From contig AMYZ01000011.1 of assembly GCA_000335715.1 (NCBI GenBank), positions 1 through 64,000 of the forward strand: a DNA stretch of 64,000 nucleotides, read 5' to 3'. The notes under the pieces were generated by a model. The model had not been told where the DNA came from, did no database searches, and worked only from the letters and a program-made list of their open reading frames with translations. Numbering within the stretch: the stretch's first letter is position 1; each line of letters begins with the position of its first letter. This document shows positions 26,389 to 35,853 of this stretch, in pieces. Both the position numbers and the translations under genes were made by a program. This stretch comes from a beta proteobacterium L13 (GTDB lineage: Bacteria > Pseudomonadota > Gammaproteobacteria > Burkholderiales > Chromobacteriaceae).

Positions 26389-27144
26389 TTAGTTGGCCGG
26401 TGCCGGGACAGGGCGGTTGGTGATGTTGCCGGCTGCGTAGGTCTCGGCCAGATAGTTGGCCGACGAGACGATGATGTCACGCGCAACCATGTCCAGCGCC
26501 AGGCTCTTGGAGATGGACCAGCCGCCGCCCACACCACCACCCACGGCGGCAAAGCCCCAGCTGGATTTGTCACTGTTGGCCGCAAACGAGCGAGCTTCGT
26601 GGATTTCCAGTGTCTGCGGGTTCATCGAGGTCAGGTCCAGCTGCATGGACGCTTTTTCGGTGTTCTTGGAGATCAGCCCCAGTAGCGGGATGAAGCCGCC
26701 ACCCAAGGCGCCACCTTCTCTGGAAAGCTCCAGTGCCGTGATCTGGCCGGCAATCATCAGGTCGATTTTAGGCGGGGCCACGGTCTGGCCGGTAGCGGCC
26801 AGCATCTCGCGCATTTTCTTGAACTGTTCCAGATCGACCAGCTTGAAGCAGCCGGTTTCGCGGATGGCGTTGGTCAGCATGGAGCGCATGCCGTTACCGA
26901 TGCCCTGTACACCGCCGTTACCGGCGATCAATCCGGCCAGTGCAGCCATGCCACCGCTGGGGCCGCCCTGGGCCTGGCAGCTGGCGGCGGTGCATTCCAG
27001 CGTATTGATGGCGACGGTTTTGCCGGTAGAAGCCTGGCATTTCACCACCGGGATGGCCATCTGTTCTACTTTGGTGTCAGCCAGTACCGCGCTGCTGGCG
27101 ATGGCAAGGGCTGCAATGGAGAGGGAGCGAGTGATTTTATGCAT
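26389..27144 (-). CDS. CsgG/HfaB-family secreted protein
   Basis: The 251-residue protein has a signal peptide ([14 protein letters not shown]) without a lipobox Cys. The core resembles CsgG-domain proteins: [35 protein letters not shown] and [13 protein letters not shown]. CsgG itself is a lipoprotein that forms the curli exit pore; family members without lipidation occur in many operons with unknown roles. No curli genes are nearby. It is a single-gene unit with its own terminator. Confidence 0.75.
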   Translation of the reverse strand: MHKITRSLSIAALAIASSAVLADTKVEQMAIPVVKCQASTGKTVAINTLECTAASCQAQGGPSGGMAALAGLIAGNGGVQGIGNGMRSMLTNAIRETGCFKLVDLEQFKKMREMLAATGQTVAPPKIDLMIAGQITALELSREGGALGGGFIPLLGLISKNTEKASMQLDLTSMNPQTLEIHEARSFAANSDKSSWGFAAVGGGVGGGWSISKSLALDMVARDIIVSSANYLAETYAAGNITNRPVPAPAN

Positions 27145-27343
27145 TTGCTAGCATTCATTGGGGTTTATTTCTATCGATTTTAAAACATATAGCATTGATA
27201 TGTCATTCATTAATGATATTTGCTTGTAAGTACCCGCTGTGAGTCGCTATTTGCGCGACAGCGCGGTGCTGCCGGTATCGACAGGGTAAGGCCCGGCGGC
27301 AGGGAGTAAGGGCTGGCATGGCAAATGCGTTGACAGCGCCGCT
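27145..27343. other. AT-richer intergenic region upstream of the csgG-like gene
   Basis: About 200 nt hold the presumed csgG-like promoter and AT-rich stretches around 27165-27215. No clear operator or RNA is seen. It leads into the decayed AraC gene. Confidence 0.4.
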
Positions 27344-27601
27344 TTGCGCATGAGTGATCAAGTGTTGCCAGCTGCTGGCCGCTTGCCGGTGTTAATCCAG
27401 CATGCCGCTTGCCTGCACCGGCCGCACCGCCTGGGTGGCCAGGCGCAGTACATTGCCCAGCAGCTGCTGCAAAGCACGGCGTTTACTGTGGAGGCCATTG
27501 CGCAGCAGGCGGGTTTTGGCAGCGCGCTGTCACTACGGCAGCATTTTCGCCGCCGTTTTGGTGTGTTGCCCAGTGACTGTCGGCGCAGCTTTGCCGGCTA
27601 G
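27344..27601 (+). pseudogene. AraC-family (GlxA/FtrA type) regulator remnant with internal deletion
   Basis: The fragment joins RPHRLGGQAQYIAQQ, the linker that ends the GATase1-like domain in GlxA-type regulators (PHR.GGQAQ), directly to LLQSTAFTVEAIAQQAGFGS and LRQHFRRRFGVLPSDCRRSF, which form the second helix-turn-helix. The first helix-turn-helix, about 50 residues, and the whole N-terminal domain are missing. The gene has therefore lost both its front and an internal segment. An 85-residue product could still be made, but it is unlikely to be a functional regulator. Confidence 0.65.
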
Positions 27602-27659
27602 GCTGGCAGACTTGTTGCCGGTTGCGACCCGGGTTGGCCGCAAGTGTGGCCGTGCAAGC

Positions 27660-28241
27660 TTATGGCTGTGCCTGGCATACCTCTTCCTGACCTTGCCATT
27701 CCCACACCACGGTGGCTTCGCCGTGGTGTTCCCATAGCCAGCTGTTGCGGCCGGCATAACGGGCACCGCTGGCGGCCGGCTGCTGGTACATCAGCTCGCT
27801 GCGGTCGCCGCGTTCGGCAATCAGCGTGGCCGGCTCGGTGGCGTAGAAACGTACCTGCATCTCGTTGGCTGCATTGGTGCCGCATTGGTAGCGCACCTGC
27901 GCTTGTGCCGGTAGCAGCTGGTAGCGCGCCTGTAGCTCGGCAATGCGCAGCGTGTAGCTGTCGCGTACACAGGCCGCCAGGTCGGCAGCTTTCCAGCAGT
28001 CGTCACGCCCTTTTATCCAGCCGCGCTGTCCGGCTTTCAGGGTGGCACGTTGTGGCTGGCCGGTTTTGGCTAGCGCGGCACGGTAGGTACTGGCTAGCTG
28101 GCGGTCCAGCTTGGCCAGCGCCGGGGTTTGGCACACCAGGCGTTCTGCGCTGCTGCCGCCCTGGCGGCAGGGGAAGGACGGGCCTTGAGCCTGCGCTAGC
28201 AGGGGCAGGCACGATAGTGTGGCGATGAGCAGCTTTTTCAT
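27660..28241 (-). CDS. Periplasmic DUF1311 (LprI-like) - MliC fusion protein
   Basis: The 193-residue protein has a signal peptide (LLIATLSCLPLLAQA). The first domain (about residues 20-105) has the DUF1311 pattern: AERLVCQTPALAKLDRQLAS, AGQRGWIKGRDDCW and ACVRDSYTLRIAELQ. The second (about 115-193) resembles MliC/PliC lysozyme inhibitors: VRYQCGTNAANEMQVRFYA and WEWQGQEEVCQAQP with two Cys. Both domain types inhibit host-type lysozyme, so the protein probably protects peptidoglycan. The start is ATG 28241. Confidence 0.75.
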   Translation of the reverse strand: MKKLLIATLSCLPLLAQAQGPSFPCRQGGSSAERLVCQTPALAKLDRQLASTYRAALAKTGQPQRATLKAGQRGWIKGRDDCWKAADLAACVRDSYTLRIAELQARYQLLPAQAQVRYQCGTNAANEMQVRFYATEPATLIAERGDRSELMYQQPAASGARYAGRNSWLWEHHGEATVVWEWQGQEEVCQAQP

Positions 28242-28418
28242 ATTGGTTCCATTGCTAGGGTGATTTATGGTTTGTTTATGCAAAAAGTTAGTGTTTTATT
28301 ATCGAAAAGATATTTAACTTTTTGGCATGGCTGTGGTCTTATAGAAACCGGACATCTTATGGCGTGTTGCAGTGTCTGCTGCGGGTTGCAGCAGGGCGCG
28401 CCGGGCAAGGAAACAAGC

Positions 28419-28748
28419 ATGAACGCAGCCAAGCGTATCAAGAAAAGAATGGATGAGGGTGGGCAGTGCAAGCAGCTGGCGGTATTGAAGCAGCTGGCAT
28501 TGGCGCTGGAATTGAAGCTGCCGTTTGATGTGGCAGGGTTGGCCGTGCTGGATGCCGCCCATTTTGAACTGGCGCAGCATTTGCTGGCCGATTGGCACGG
28601 CGAGCAGCATATCGATGCCCGTGGCCGGCTGATAGAGCGTCTGCTGGCAGAAAACCCGGCGTTGATGCGCCCGGCTAGCGGGCGCCGCCCGGGTAGCCGT
28701 AGCCAGGCTGCGGTGGCGGTAGCCGCAACGGTGACTCAGTCCAGGTAG
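28419..28748 (+). CDS. Small hypothetical protein
   Basis: A 109-residue soluble protein starts at 28419 behind AAGGA. It is rich in Leu and Ala with a basic N-terminus (MNAAKRIKKRMDEG) and a basic, low-complexity tail (RRPGSRSQAAVAV). The centre, LKQLALALELKLPFDVAGLA, looks helical. I recognise no family. It overlaps the convergent binding-protein gene by 13 nt. A real gene is likely, judging from its start signals. Confidence 0.55.
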   Translation: MNAAKRIKKRMDEGGQCKQLAVLKQLALALELKLPFDVAGLAVLDAAHFELAQHLLADWHGEQHIDARGRLIERLLAENPALMRPASGRRPGSRSQAAVAVAATVTQSR

Positions 28749-29497
28749 TCGTGCATGCGCTGCTGGTACAGCTTGTCACGCAGGGTGCCGACCTGGCGCC
28801 AAAGGCAGCTGGCTAGCGCCGTGTTGCGTGCGGCATAGCTACGCGAAAAGATCAGATAATACGGTTTGGCTACCACCGGGGGCTGCAGTTTTACCAGGTT
28901 CAGGCCGTCGTGGTGGGACAGATAGCTGTCACCTAGCAGCTCATGGGTGGCGTAGGCATCGATGCGGCCAGCCTGCAGCTTCATGAAATTCTGCTCTACG
29001 CTGCTTACCGGTTCTGCGGGTATGCCCAGCCGCTCCAGATCGAGGTTGATCGACCAGCCCAGATTGGTACCCACCCTGCGAGTCAGCCCCTGCAGCGTAT
29101 TGCCATCCCATAGCAGACGGTGCCCCTGGCGGGCGTAGAGCACATAACTGAGGGTGGCCAGCCGCTGTGCCTCGTTTGGCTTGCCGTTTTGTAGCGGGTA
29201 GGCGGCGTAGGTGGCGCGTTCGGGGGTATAGGACAGCAGGCCGGCGGCGTCCAGATCGCCATTTTCCAGTTCTTTCAGCATGCGGGCGCCCGGCAGCAGC
29301 TTGATGCGCATCGATACGTTACAGTTGGCCGCAGCCCGCTGCAGCAGCTCCACCGCGACACCGGGCCGGGTGGCCGGTAGCGTGGCGTCGCCCAGCTTGT
29401 ACGGTGGCGTAGCCTGATCGCCCAGGCCCAGTAGCAGGCTGCCAGCGGCAAGGCAGCTGGCACTGGCTAGGCACATCAGGGATAGCAGGGCTCTCAA
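28736..29497 (-). CDS. Periplasmic solute-binding protein, SBP_bac_3 type
   Basis: The 253-residue protein has a signal peptide (LLSLMCLASASCLAAG). The pattern is that of bacterial extracellular solute-binding family 3: GLGDQATPPYKLGDAT, GVAVELLQRAAANCNVSM and AYATHELLGDS. No permease is encoded nearby. A DHA2 exporter gene lies 76 nt upstream on the same strand, but the spacing gives no clear operon. Confidence 0.78.
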   Translation of the reverse strand: MRALLSLMCLASASCLAAGSLLLGLGDQATPPYKLGDATLPATRPGVAVELLQRAAANCNVSMRIKLLPGARMLKELENGDLDAAGLLSYTPERATYAAYPLQNGKPNEAQRLATLSYVLYARQGHRLLWDGNTLQGLTRRVGTNLGWSINLDLERLGIPAEPVSSVEQNFMKLQAGRIDAYATHELLGDSYLSHHDGLNLVKLQPPVVAKPYYLIFSRSYAARNTALASCLWRQVGTLRDKLYQQRMHDYLD

Positions 29498-29573
29498 GAT
29501 TGGCCTCCGTTAAAGCGTTTTAATATAAGACAGTTATGTTGCAGCGACATGGCAATGGCAAGCCACGAGCTGT

Positions 29574-30977
29574 TCAGCTGTCCGCTTTACCCGTGGCCAA
29601 GGTGTCGCCGGCCCCTGGCGGCAGGCGGCGGAACTGCAGTGTGGATAGCATGGCCAGCGCGCCCATGATGGCAAACGACCACGAAAAATCGCTTGGCTGC
29701 AGCGTGGCGTGCCCCTGTAGCGCCGACACACCCTGCAGCGCAAAAGCCGCCAGCGTCACCCCCATGCCGGAAGCCAGCTGCTGGCCCACGCTGGACAGCG
29801 TGGAGGCGTGGCTCATGTCCTGCTGGCGGATGTCGGCAAACGCCAGCGCATTCAGGCTGGTGAATTGCAGCGAGCGCAGGCAGCCGCCCAGCAGGAAGGT
29901 GGCCAGCATCAGCCAGTGCGGGCTACTGGCGTCAAACAGGCCGTAGGCGGCAAATGACGCACCGCACAGTACGCTGTTGAGGATGACGATGCGGCGAAAA
30001 CCAAAGCGCTGCAGCACGCGCGGCATCAGTGTTTTCATGAAGATGGCGCCAATGGCGGTGCTGCAGGTCAGCAAGCCGGACTCGAACGGCGTCATGCCCA
30101 GCCCCAGCTGCAGCATCAGCGGCAGCAAGAACGGGGTAGAGCCCATGCCGGCGCGAAACAGGAAGCCGCCCAGCACACTGGCGTGAAAGGTGGGAATGCG
30201 CAGCAGGCTCAGGCGCAGCAGCGGGTGTGGATGGTGCCGCACATGGCGCGGGTATAGCGCCAGCAACAGCAGCCCGCCCAGTAACAGGCTGCTGGACCAC
30301 GCCACCGACAGCATATGTTTGCCCTCGGTAGCCAGCCCCAGCATGGCCAGCGACAGCCCCAGCCCGGTGAGCAGGAAGCCGGTTTTATCCAGCGGCGGGT
30401 TGGCCGCATCGCGCAGGTTGGCAATGTGCCGCCCGGCCAGCACCAGCCCCAGCGCGGCAATCGGCAGGTTGATCAGGAAAATCCAGCGCCAGTGGAAGTA
30501 GGTGCTGATAAAGCCACCCAGTAGTGGCCCCAGTACCGGCCCCAGCAGCGCCGGTATGGTGACGTAGCCCATGGCGCGCACCAGGTCTTGCTTGGGCGTG
30601 CCGCGCAGTATCACCAGCCGGCCAACCGGCACCATCATCGCCCCGCCCATGCCCTGTACGAAGCGCGCCGCCACAAAGCCGGTCAGGCTGCTGCTGAACG
30701 CGCACAGCAGCGAGCCCAGTGCAAACACGGCGATGGCGGCGCGGAATACGCGACGGGTGCCGTAGCGGTCTGCCATCCAGCCGCTAATGGGGATGAACAC
30801 TGCCAGGCTCACCAGGTAAGCCGTCAGCGCCAGCTTCAGCGCAATCGGGTCTACGCCCAGGTCTTGTGCAATAGCCGGCAGCGAGGTGGAAATCACCGTG
30901 GCGTCCAGGTTTTCCATGAACAGGGCGGTAGCGATAATCAGCGGCGTGATCAGGTGGCGCGGCAGGGCAGGCAGCAT
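29574..30977 (-). CDS. MFS multidrug exporter, DHA2 (MdtD/EmrB-like) family
   Basis: The 467-residue inner-membrane protein has about fourteen hydrophobic segments. The DHA2 motifs are the start LITPLIIATALFMENLDATV, motif A GWMADRYGTRRVFRAAI and motif C-like GPVLGPLLGGFI. MdtD-type proteins of this length export drugs or organic acids with proton antiport. No membrane-fusion partner (EmrA) is encoded nearby. Confidence 0.9.
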   Translation of the reverse strand: MLPALPRHLITPLIIATALFMENLDATVISTSLPAIAQDLGVDPIALKLALTAYLVSLAVFIPISGWMADRYGTRRVFRAAIAVFALGSLLCAFSSSLTGFVAARFVQGMGGAMMVPVGRLVILRGTPKQDLVRAMGYVTIPALLGPVLGPLLGGFISTYFHWRWIFLINLPIAALGLVLAGRHIANLRDAANPPLDKTGFLLTGLGLSLAMLGLATEGKHMLSVAWSSSLLLGGLLLLALYPRHVRHHPHPLLRLSLLRIPTFHASVLGGFLFRAGMGSTPFLLPLMLQLGLGMTPFESGLLTCSTAIGAIFMKTLMPRVLQRFGFRRIVILNSVLCGASFAAYGLFDASSPHWLMLATFLLGGCLRSLQFTSLNALAFADIRQQDMSHASTLSSVGQQLASGMGVTLAAFALQGVSALQGHATLQPSDFSWSFAIMGALAMLSTLQFRRLPPGAGDTLATGKADS

Positions 30978-31080
30978 GGCAGTGGCACAACGCAGAGGCA
31001 GACCGGCACTGTAGCAGCAATGGCCCAGGCCGGGCAGCAGGCCATCGGAACAGGCTGTTTTGCCGGCGCCCGGCGTAACA

Positions 31081-31110
31081 ACGCCCTGCGGGCGGGGGCC
31101 GGCAGGGCGT
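31081..31110 (-). terminator. Possible terminator of lysA
   Basis: ACGCCCTGC/GCAGGGCGT forms a 9-bp perfect stem, 21 nt past the lysA stop on the minus strand. The T-tract is weak (GTTGTTA). Confidence 0.5.
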
Positions 31111-31131
31111 GACGGGTTGGCTTGGCCGCGT

Positions 31132-32370
31132 TTACAGTGCTTCCAGCGCCAGCAGCTCTTCTACCGTCTGGCGGCGGCGGATCACGCGGTCGCTATCGCC
31201 GTCTACCAGCACCTCGGCAATCAGCGGGCGGCTGTTGTAGTTGCTGGACATCGACGCGCCGTAGGCACCGGTATCGTGGAAGACCAGCAGGTCGCCCACC
31301 TTGGCCGCCGGCAGGCTGCGCGGCAGCACCACGCCGCCGTCGCCCTGGGTGAATACATCGCCCGATTCGCACAGCGGGCCGGCTACCACGCTGGGTTTCT
31401 CGTCACGCAGCACGCCGTCCTGCGGTACCACGGTGATGTGGTGGTAGCTGCCGTACATCGACGGGCGCATCAGCTCGTTGAAGCCGGCGTCCACCAACAC
31501 GAAGTGGTTGCGGCCAACGTCTTTGGTGGCGCGCACCTCGGCCAGCAGGTTGCCCGATTCGGCCACCAGGTAGCGGCCCGGCTCGATTTCCAGTGCCAGC
31601 GGGTGGCCCAGCAGCGCGGCGGCCTGGTGACGGGCGGCGTCCCACAGGCCAAAGTAATGCGCGGTATCGACGGTGGCGTCGCCGTCGCGGTAGGGGATGG
31701 ACAGGCCGCCGCCGGCAGAAATGGCGTGCAGGTCGTGGCCGGCGTCTTTCACCAGGCGCACTAGGTTCACCATGGCGCCACACACTTCTTGCAGGTGGCC
31801 GTAATCCACACCGGAGCCAATGTGCATATGCAGGCCCACCAGCTGCAGGCCGTGCTGGCGGATCACAGCCAGCGCCGCCGGCAGGTCGCTGTGCCAGATG
31901 CCGTGCTTGCTGTGCTCGCCGCCGGTATTGGTCTTGTTGCTGTGGCCGTGGCCAAAGCCGGGGTTGATGCGCAGCCACACGCGGTGGCCGGGGTGGGCGG
32001 CACCCAACTGGTGCAGCATGTCGATGGAGCCGGCGTTTACCGGGATATTGTGTTCCACCACCAGCGCCAGCGTGTCGCGGTCCAGCAGGTCGGCAGTAAA
32101 CACAATGCCCGACGGCTCGCCCTGGGCGTCGTAGCCGGCGGCCAGCGCGCGCAGGATCTCGCCACGCGACACCGCGTCCACTTTTACGCCTTGTTCGCGC
32201 ATCAGGCGCAGGATGTGGGTGTTGCTGCATGCCTTTTGCGCAAAGCGGATGGTGTCGAAGGCGGCCAGCTCGGCAATGCGCTGGCGGATGGTGGCGGCGT
32301 CGTACGTCCACAGCGGGGTGCCGTAGCGGGCGGCCAGGCCGGCCAGGCGGGAAGTGTCGGGTGTTTGCAT
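31132..32370 (-). CDS. lysA: Diaminopimelate decarboxylase LysA
   Basis: This 412-residue PLP enzyme of the alanine-racemase-like fold catalyses the last step of lysine synthesis. The PLP Lys is in IRFAQKACSNTHILR. Other marks are HMHIGSGV, the glycine loop SAGGGLSIPY, EPGRYLVAESG, and the CESGDVF motif that binds the substrate. The E. coli-type LysA length and the divergent lysR gene support the assignment. Regulation by LysR with diaminopimelate is expected from the arrangement. Confidence 0.95.
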   Translation of the reverse strand: MQTPDTSRLAGLAARYGTPLWTYDAATIRQRIAELAAFDTIRFAQKACSNTHILRLMREQGVKVDAVSRGEILRALAAGYDAQGEPSGIVFTADLLDRDTLALVVEHNIPVNAGSIDMLHQLGAAHPGHRVWLRINPGFGHGHSNKTNTGGEHSKHGIWHSDLPAALAVIRQHGLQLVGLHMHIGSGVDYGHLQEVCGAMVNLVRLVKDAGHDLHAISAGGGLSIPYRDGDATVDTAHYFGLWDAARHQAAALLGHPLALEIEPGRYLVAESGNLLAEVRATKDVGRNHFVLVDAGFNELMRPSMYGSYHHITVVPQDGVLRDEKPSVVAGPLCESGDVFTQGDGGVVLPRSLPAAKVGDLLVFHDTGAYGASMSSNYNSRPLIAEVLVDGDSDRVIRRRQTVEELLALEAL

Positions 32371-32489
32371 CGCTTTGTCCTGTTATATGTGCCGTGGTGC
32401 GGCGTGTTGCCCTGCATCATGCCCGCTGTGATGTATTCGGTAAAATGCTATTATTTTTGCAATCCATTCAATTTTGATATGAGGTGCGT

Positions 32490-33401
32490 GTGGAGATCAG
32501 TCACCGCCACATCGAAGTGTTCCGCGCCATCATGCTCAGCGGCAGTGTTACTGGCGCCGCTGCGCTGTTGCGCACCTCGCAGCCCACCGTCAGCCGCGAG
32601 CTGGCGCGGCTGGAGCAGCTGCTGGGCTACGCGCTGTTCCAGCGTGACAAGGGTCGCTTGCAGGCCACGGCGCGCGCGCTGGCGCTGTACGACGAGGTGC
32701 AGCGCGCCTACGTCGGCCTGCAGCGGGTAAGCGACACCGCGGCCAACCTGGCGCGGCTGGACCAGGCGCAGCTGGCGCTGGTGTGCCTGCCGGCGTTTGC
32801 CCATGCATTGGTACCGGCGGTGTGCCGCCGCCTGTACGCGGTGGCGGGGCAAGCGCGGGTGGCGATTACGCCGCAGGAATCGCCGCTGCTGGAAGAGTGG
32901 CTCAGCGCGCAGCGCTTCGACCTGGGCCTGACCGAGCACAGCGAGGCGCCGCCCGGCACCCGCCTGCAGGCAGTGCTGGAGGCCGACGAGCTGTGCGTGC
33001 TGCCCGAGGGTCATCCCTTATTGGCGCATGCGGTGCTGACGCCGCAGCATTTTGCCGGCCAGCCCTTTGTCAGCCTGTCGCCGGATGACCGCTACCGCCA
33101 TTTGCTGGACGCCGTGTTCGAGCAGGCGGGCGTGGCGCGCCAGCTGCTGTGGGAAACGCACAGCGCGGTGTCGGTGTGTGCGCTGGTGCGCGAAGGGCTG
33201 GGCGTGGCCATCGTCAACCCGCTTACCGCGCTGGCGATGGCTGGCAGCGGCTTGCAGCTGCGCCGTTTTGCGGTGTCGGTGCCGTACCGCGTCAGCCTGG
33301 TGCAGCCGCTGTACAGGCCGGCGTCGCCGCTGAGCGCCACGTTTATCGATATGCTGCAGCAGGAAGCAACCAGCCTGCAGCAAAGCTTGGCCGCGCTGTA
33401 G
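32490..33401 (+). CDS. lysR: Lysine biosynthesis regulator LysR
   Basis: The 303-residue protein closely follows the archetypal LysR: RHIEVFRAIMLSGSVTGAA, TSQPTVSRELARLE, PQESPLLEEWLSAQR, and THSAVSVCALVREGLG with VNPLTALA. The GTG at 32490, preceded by GAGG, is the likely start; another GTG lies two codons upstream. It is divergent from lysA across about 120 nt, as in E. coli, and should activate lysA when diaminopimelate accumulates and lysine is low. Confidence 0.92.
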   Translation: MEISHRHIEVFRAIMLSGSVTGAAALLRTSQPTVSRELARLEQLLGYALFQRDKGRLQATARALALYDEVQRAYVGLQRVSDTAANLARLDQAQLALVCLPAFAHALVPAVCRRLYAVAGQARVAITPQESPLLEEWLSAQRFDLGLTEHSEAPPGTRLQAVLEADELCVLPEGHPLLAHAVLTPQHFAGQPFVSLSPDDRYRHLLDAVFEQAGVARQLLWETHSAVSVCALVREGLGVAIVNPLTALAMAGSGLQLRRFAVSVPYRVSLVQPLYRPASPLSATFIDMLQQEATSLQQSLAAL

Positions 33402-33544
33402 CGGCGTGCGGGCAAACTACGCTGCAGGGTGTTGCTGTATCCGGTCAAGCAAGGCTGTTTTGCTTAAGTTGCTGAATTGGCAATATTTATTTTTGCAAGA
33501 TAAGCCCCGTTCGTGCGGCAAACAGGTTTTGTCATCCATCTCAC

Positions 33545-33568
33545 GTTGGCCGCACTGCCGCGGCCAAC
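33545..33568. repeat. Facing pair of the GTTGGCCGC repeat, hairpin
   Basis: GTTGGCCGC and GCGGCCAAC are separated by 6 nt, a perfect 9-bp inverted repeat in the 208-nt spacer between lysR and the glycerate kinase gene. No T-run follows, so terminator function is doubtful. The rest of this spacer shows nothing clear. Confidence 0.7.
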
Positions 33569-33609
33569 CCTTACCATGCGGCGGCTGTGTGCCGCCAGCG
33601 GGAGACCCC

Positions 33610-34758
33610 ATGCGCAAGATCGTCATTGCCCCCGATTCGTTCAAGGAAACCCTCAGTGCACAGCAGGTAGCCGACATCATCGCCGCCGCGCTGGCGCCGC
33701 ATCTGCCGCATACCGTCTTGCACACCGTGCCGGTGGCCGACGGCGGCGAAGGTACGCTGGACGCCCTGCTGGCCGCCACCAGCGGCCGCTATCACTATCT
33801 GGACGTACGCGGCCCGCTGGGTGCGCCGGTGCGGGCGGCGTGGGGCATGCTGGGCGACGGCGAAACGGCGGTGGTGGAGATGGCCGCCGCCAGCGGCATT
33901 GCGCTGGTGCCGCGTGAACAGCGCGACCCGCTGCGCGCCTGCAGCTACGGTACCGGCCAGCTTGTCCGCGCCGCGCTGGACCACGGCGCGCGGCGGCTGA
34001 TTCTGGCTATTGGCGGCTCCGCTACCAACGACGGCGGCGCCGGCATGTTGGCCGCACTGGGAGCGCGGCTGCTGGATGCCGCTGGCCAGCCCTTGCCACC
34101 GGGCGGCGCGGCGCTGGCCAATCTGGCCATGCTGGATCTGTCCGCGCTGGACACGCGGCTGGCGCAGTGCCGTATCGACATTGCCTGTGACGTGCGCAAC
34201 CCCTTGCTGGGCGAGCACGGCGCCAGCGCGGTATTCGGCCCGCAAAAAGGCGCCACGCCGGCCATGGTGGAGCAGCTGGACGGCGCGCTGGCGCGTTACG
34301 CCGCCGTGCTGCACGCTACCACTGGTTGCGATGCGGCCAACCTGCCGGGCAGCGGCGCCGCCGGCGGCATGGGCGCGGCGGCGCTGGCAGTGCTGGGCGG
34401 GCGCATGCAGGCCGGCATCGAACTGGTGCTGGAGGCCGCAGGGCTGGCTGCCGCACTGCAAGGCGCCGACCTGGTCATTACCGGCGAAGGCCGGCTGGAC
34501 GGGCAGAGCGCCTTTGGCAAGACCCCAGTGGGCGTGGCCACGCTGGCGGCGCGCTACGGCGTCCCCACCATTGCCATCGGCGGCGCGCTGGGTGACGGCG
34601 TAGAAACGCTGCAGCAGCACCACATCCGCGCCGTGTTTGCCTGCGTGGACCGCATCACCACGCTGGAAGCCGCGCTGGGCAACGCTGCGGCCAACCTGGC
34701 GCGGGTGGCCGGCAATGTGGGCGCGCTGCTGGCGCTGGGCGCGGGCGTAGTGCGCTAG
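33610..34758 (+). CDS. Glycerate 2-kinase (GarK/GlxK type)
   Basis: The 382-residue enzyme phosphorylates glycerate to 2-phosphoglycerate. It has the type I glycerate kinase motifs: IVIAPDSFKETLSA at the start, VPVADGGEGTLDAL, LAIGGSATNDGGAGMLAALG, and DLVITGEGRLDGQSAFGKTP. The start at 33610 follows GGAGAC. It has no neighbour of the glyoxylate or glucarate pathways here, so the pathway context is unclear. Confidence 0.92.
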   Translation: MRKIVIAPDSFKETLSAQQVADIIAAALAPHLPHTVLHTVPVADGGEGTLDALLAATSGRYHYLDVRGPLGAPVRAAWGMLGDGETAVVEMAAASGIALVPREQRDPLRACSYGTGQLVRAALDHGARRLILAIGGSATNDGGAGMLAALGARLLDAAGQPLPPGGAALANLAMLDLSALDTRLAQCRIDIACDVRNPLLGEHGASAVFGPQKGATPAMVEQLDGALARYAAVLHATTGCDAANLPGSGAAGGMGAAALAVLGGRMQAGIELVLEAAGLAAALQGADLVITGEGRLDGQSAFGKTPVGVATLAARYGVPTIAIGGALGDGVETLQQHHIRAVFACVDRITTLEAALGNAAANLARVAGNVGALLALGAGVVR

Positions 34759-34845
34759 GCACGGCTTGCTGGCCTGTCAGGCAGGTGGGCGTAGGCGGGG
34801 CTTGCTGTCCTGGTGGGCATTTGTCATAGTTTGCATATCGAAATA

Positions 34846-35778
34846 ATGCCGGTATTTGATATGTTCCGCCCACTGCAAAAAGCCGCCATGACGCTATTGG
34901 GGCGGCTCAAGTACTTCCGTATGCCGCCGGTGATTGTGTTCGACCCGTCGACCTATCGCGTCAAAGGGGGCGAGGTGCGCGAGCTGCTGGGCGTGCTGCA
35001 GCCGGGTGACATTCTGCTGCGAGCCTACGATGGTTATCTGGATAGCTGGTTTATCCGTAGCAGCTGGCCGCTAGGTACCGGCCAGCGCCGCAAGGGCCGC
35101 TTTACCCACGCCGCGCTCTACGTTGGCCGCCTGGGCCCGCAAGACCGCGAGCGCGCCGCCGCCGACATCAGCGGCTACGCCTGGGATAAAGACCGGCGCA
35201 TCCCGCCCGAGCAGCTGCCGCAGCACCGCAAAGCCATGCGTGAGCGGTTTTTCGATACGGCCCTGCCGGCGCGTAGCGATGGAGCCTTGCCGGACAACGC
35301 CATGGTGATCCACGCCATGGCCGAAGGCGTGCAGATGGAAGACATCCTCAGCTTTTGCCGCTGCGACTATCTGCAGGTGCTGCGCCTGCCCGATACCTTC
35401 CAGGGCGTACCGCACACCGATGTAGCACCGGTTTTTGCATTGCAGCAGGGCAGCGCCGAACAGCGCCTGGCCAGCCAGCTGCTGGCCGACCACACCCTGC
35501 AGCGCCACGAAGCCACCCGGCTGGCCTGCGCCGCCGCGCTGGGCAAGCTGGGCGCCGAGTACGACTTTGCCTGCAACGACGTGAAAGCCTTCCAGAGCTT
35601 TAGCTGCGCCGAGCTGGTGTTCTACTGCTACCGCGGCGTGGCGCAGTGGCTGGACATGCACCCGCGCCGGCACGGCTTTCTGGGCCTGTGGCCACGCCGC
35701 CTTACCGTGACGCCGGACGACTTTACCGAGACGCGGCTGCAGACGGTATGGAAAAGCCGGTCCTTGCGCGACCTGTGA
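34846..35778 (+). CDS. YiiX/YebB-like permuted NlpC/P60-type hydrolase
   Basis: The 310-residue protein of the permuted papain-fold group has a catalytic His in GRFTHAALYVG (near residue 90) and a catalytic Cys in SFSCAELVFYCY (near residue 255). GDILLRAYDGYLDSWFIRSS precedes, as in YiiX proteins. Such enzymes are thought to be lipid- or peptide-directed cysteine hydrolases or acyltransferases. There is no signal peptide. The start is uncertain: ATG 34846 and ATG 34861 both lack a good ribosome-binding site. Confidence 0.75.
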   Translation: MPVFDMFRPLQKAAMTLLGRLKYFRMPPVIVFDPSTYRVKGGEVRELLGVLQPGDILLRAYDGYLDSWFIRSSWPLGTGQRRKGRFTHAALYVGRLGPQDRERAAADISGYAWDKDRRIPPEQLPQHRKAMRERFFDTALPARSDGALPDNAMVIHAMAEGVQMEDILSFCRCDYLQVLRLPDTFQGVPHTDVAPVFALQQGSAEQRLASQLLADHTLQRHEATRLACAAALGKLGAEYDFACNDVKAFQSFSCAELVFYCYRGVAQWLDMHPRRHGFLGLWPRRLTVTPDDFTETRLQTVWKSRSLRDL

Positions 35779-35853
35779 AGAAAGGGCTAGGTTATTACAG
35801 GGGCTTGTTCAGACCTTCCCTTGGGATACAACATCATTTGGAGAGAACTGCGG

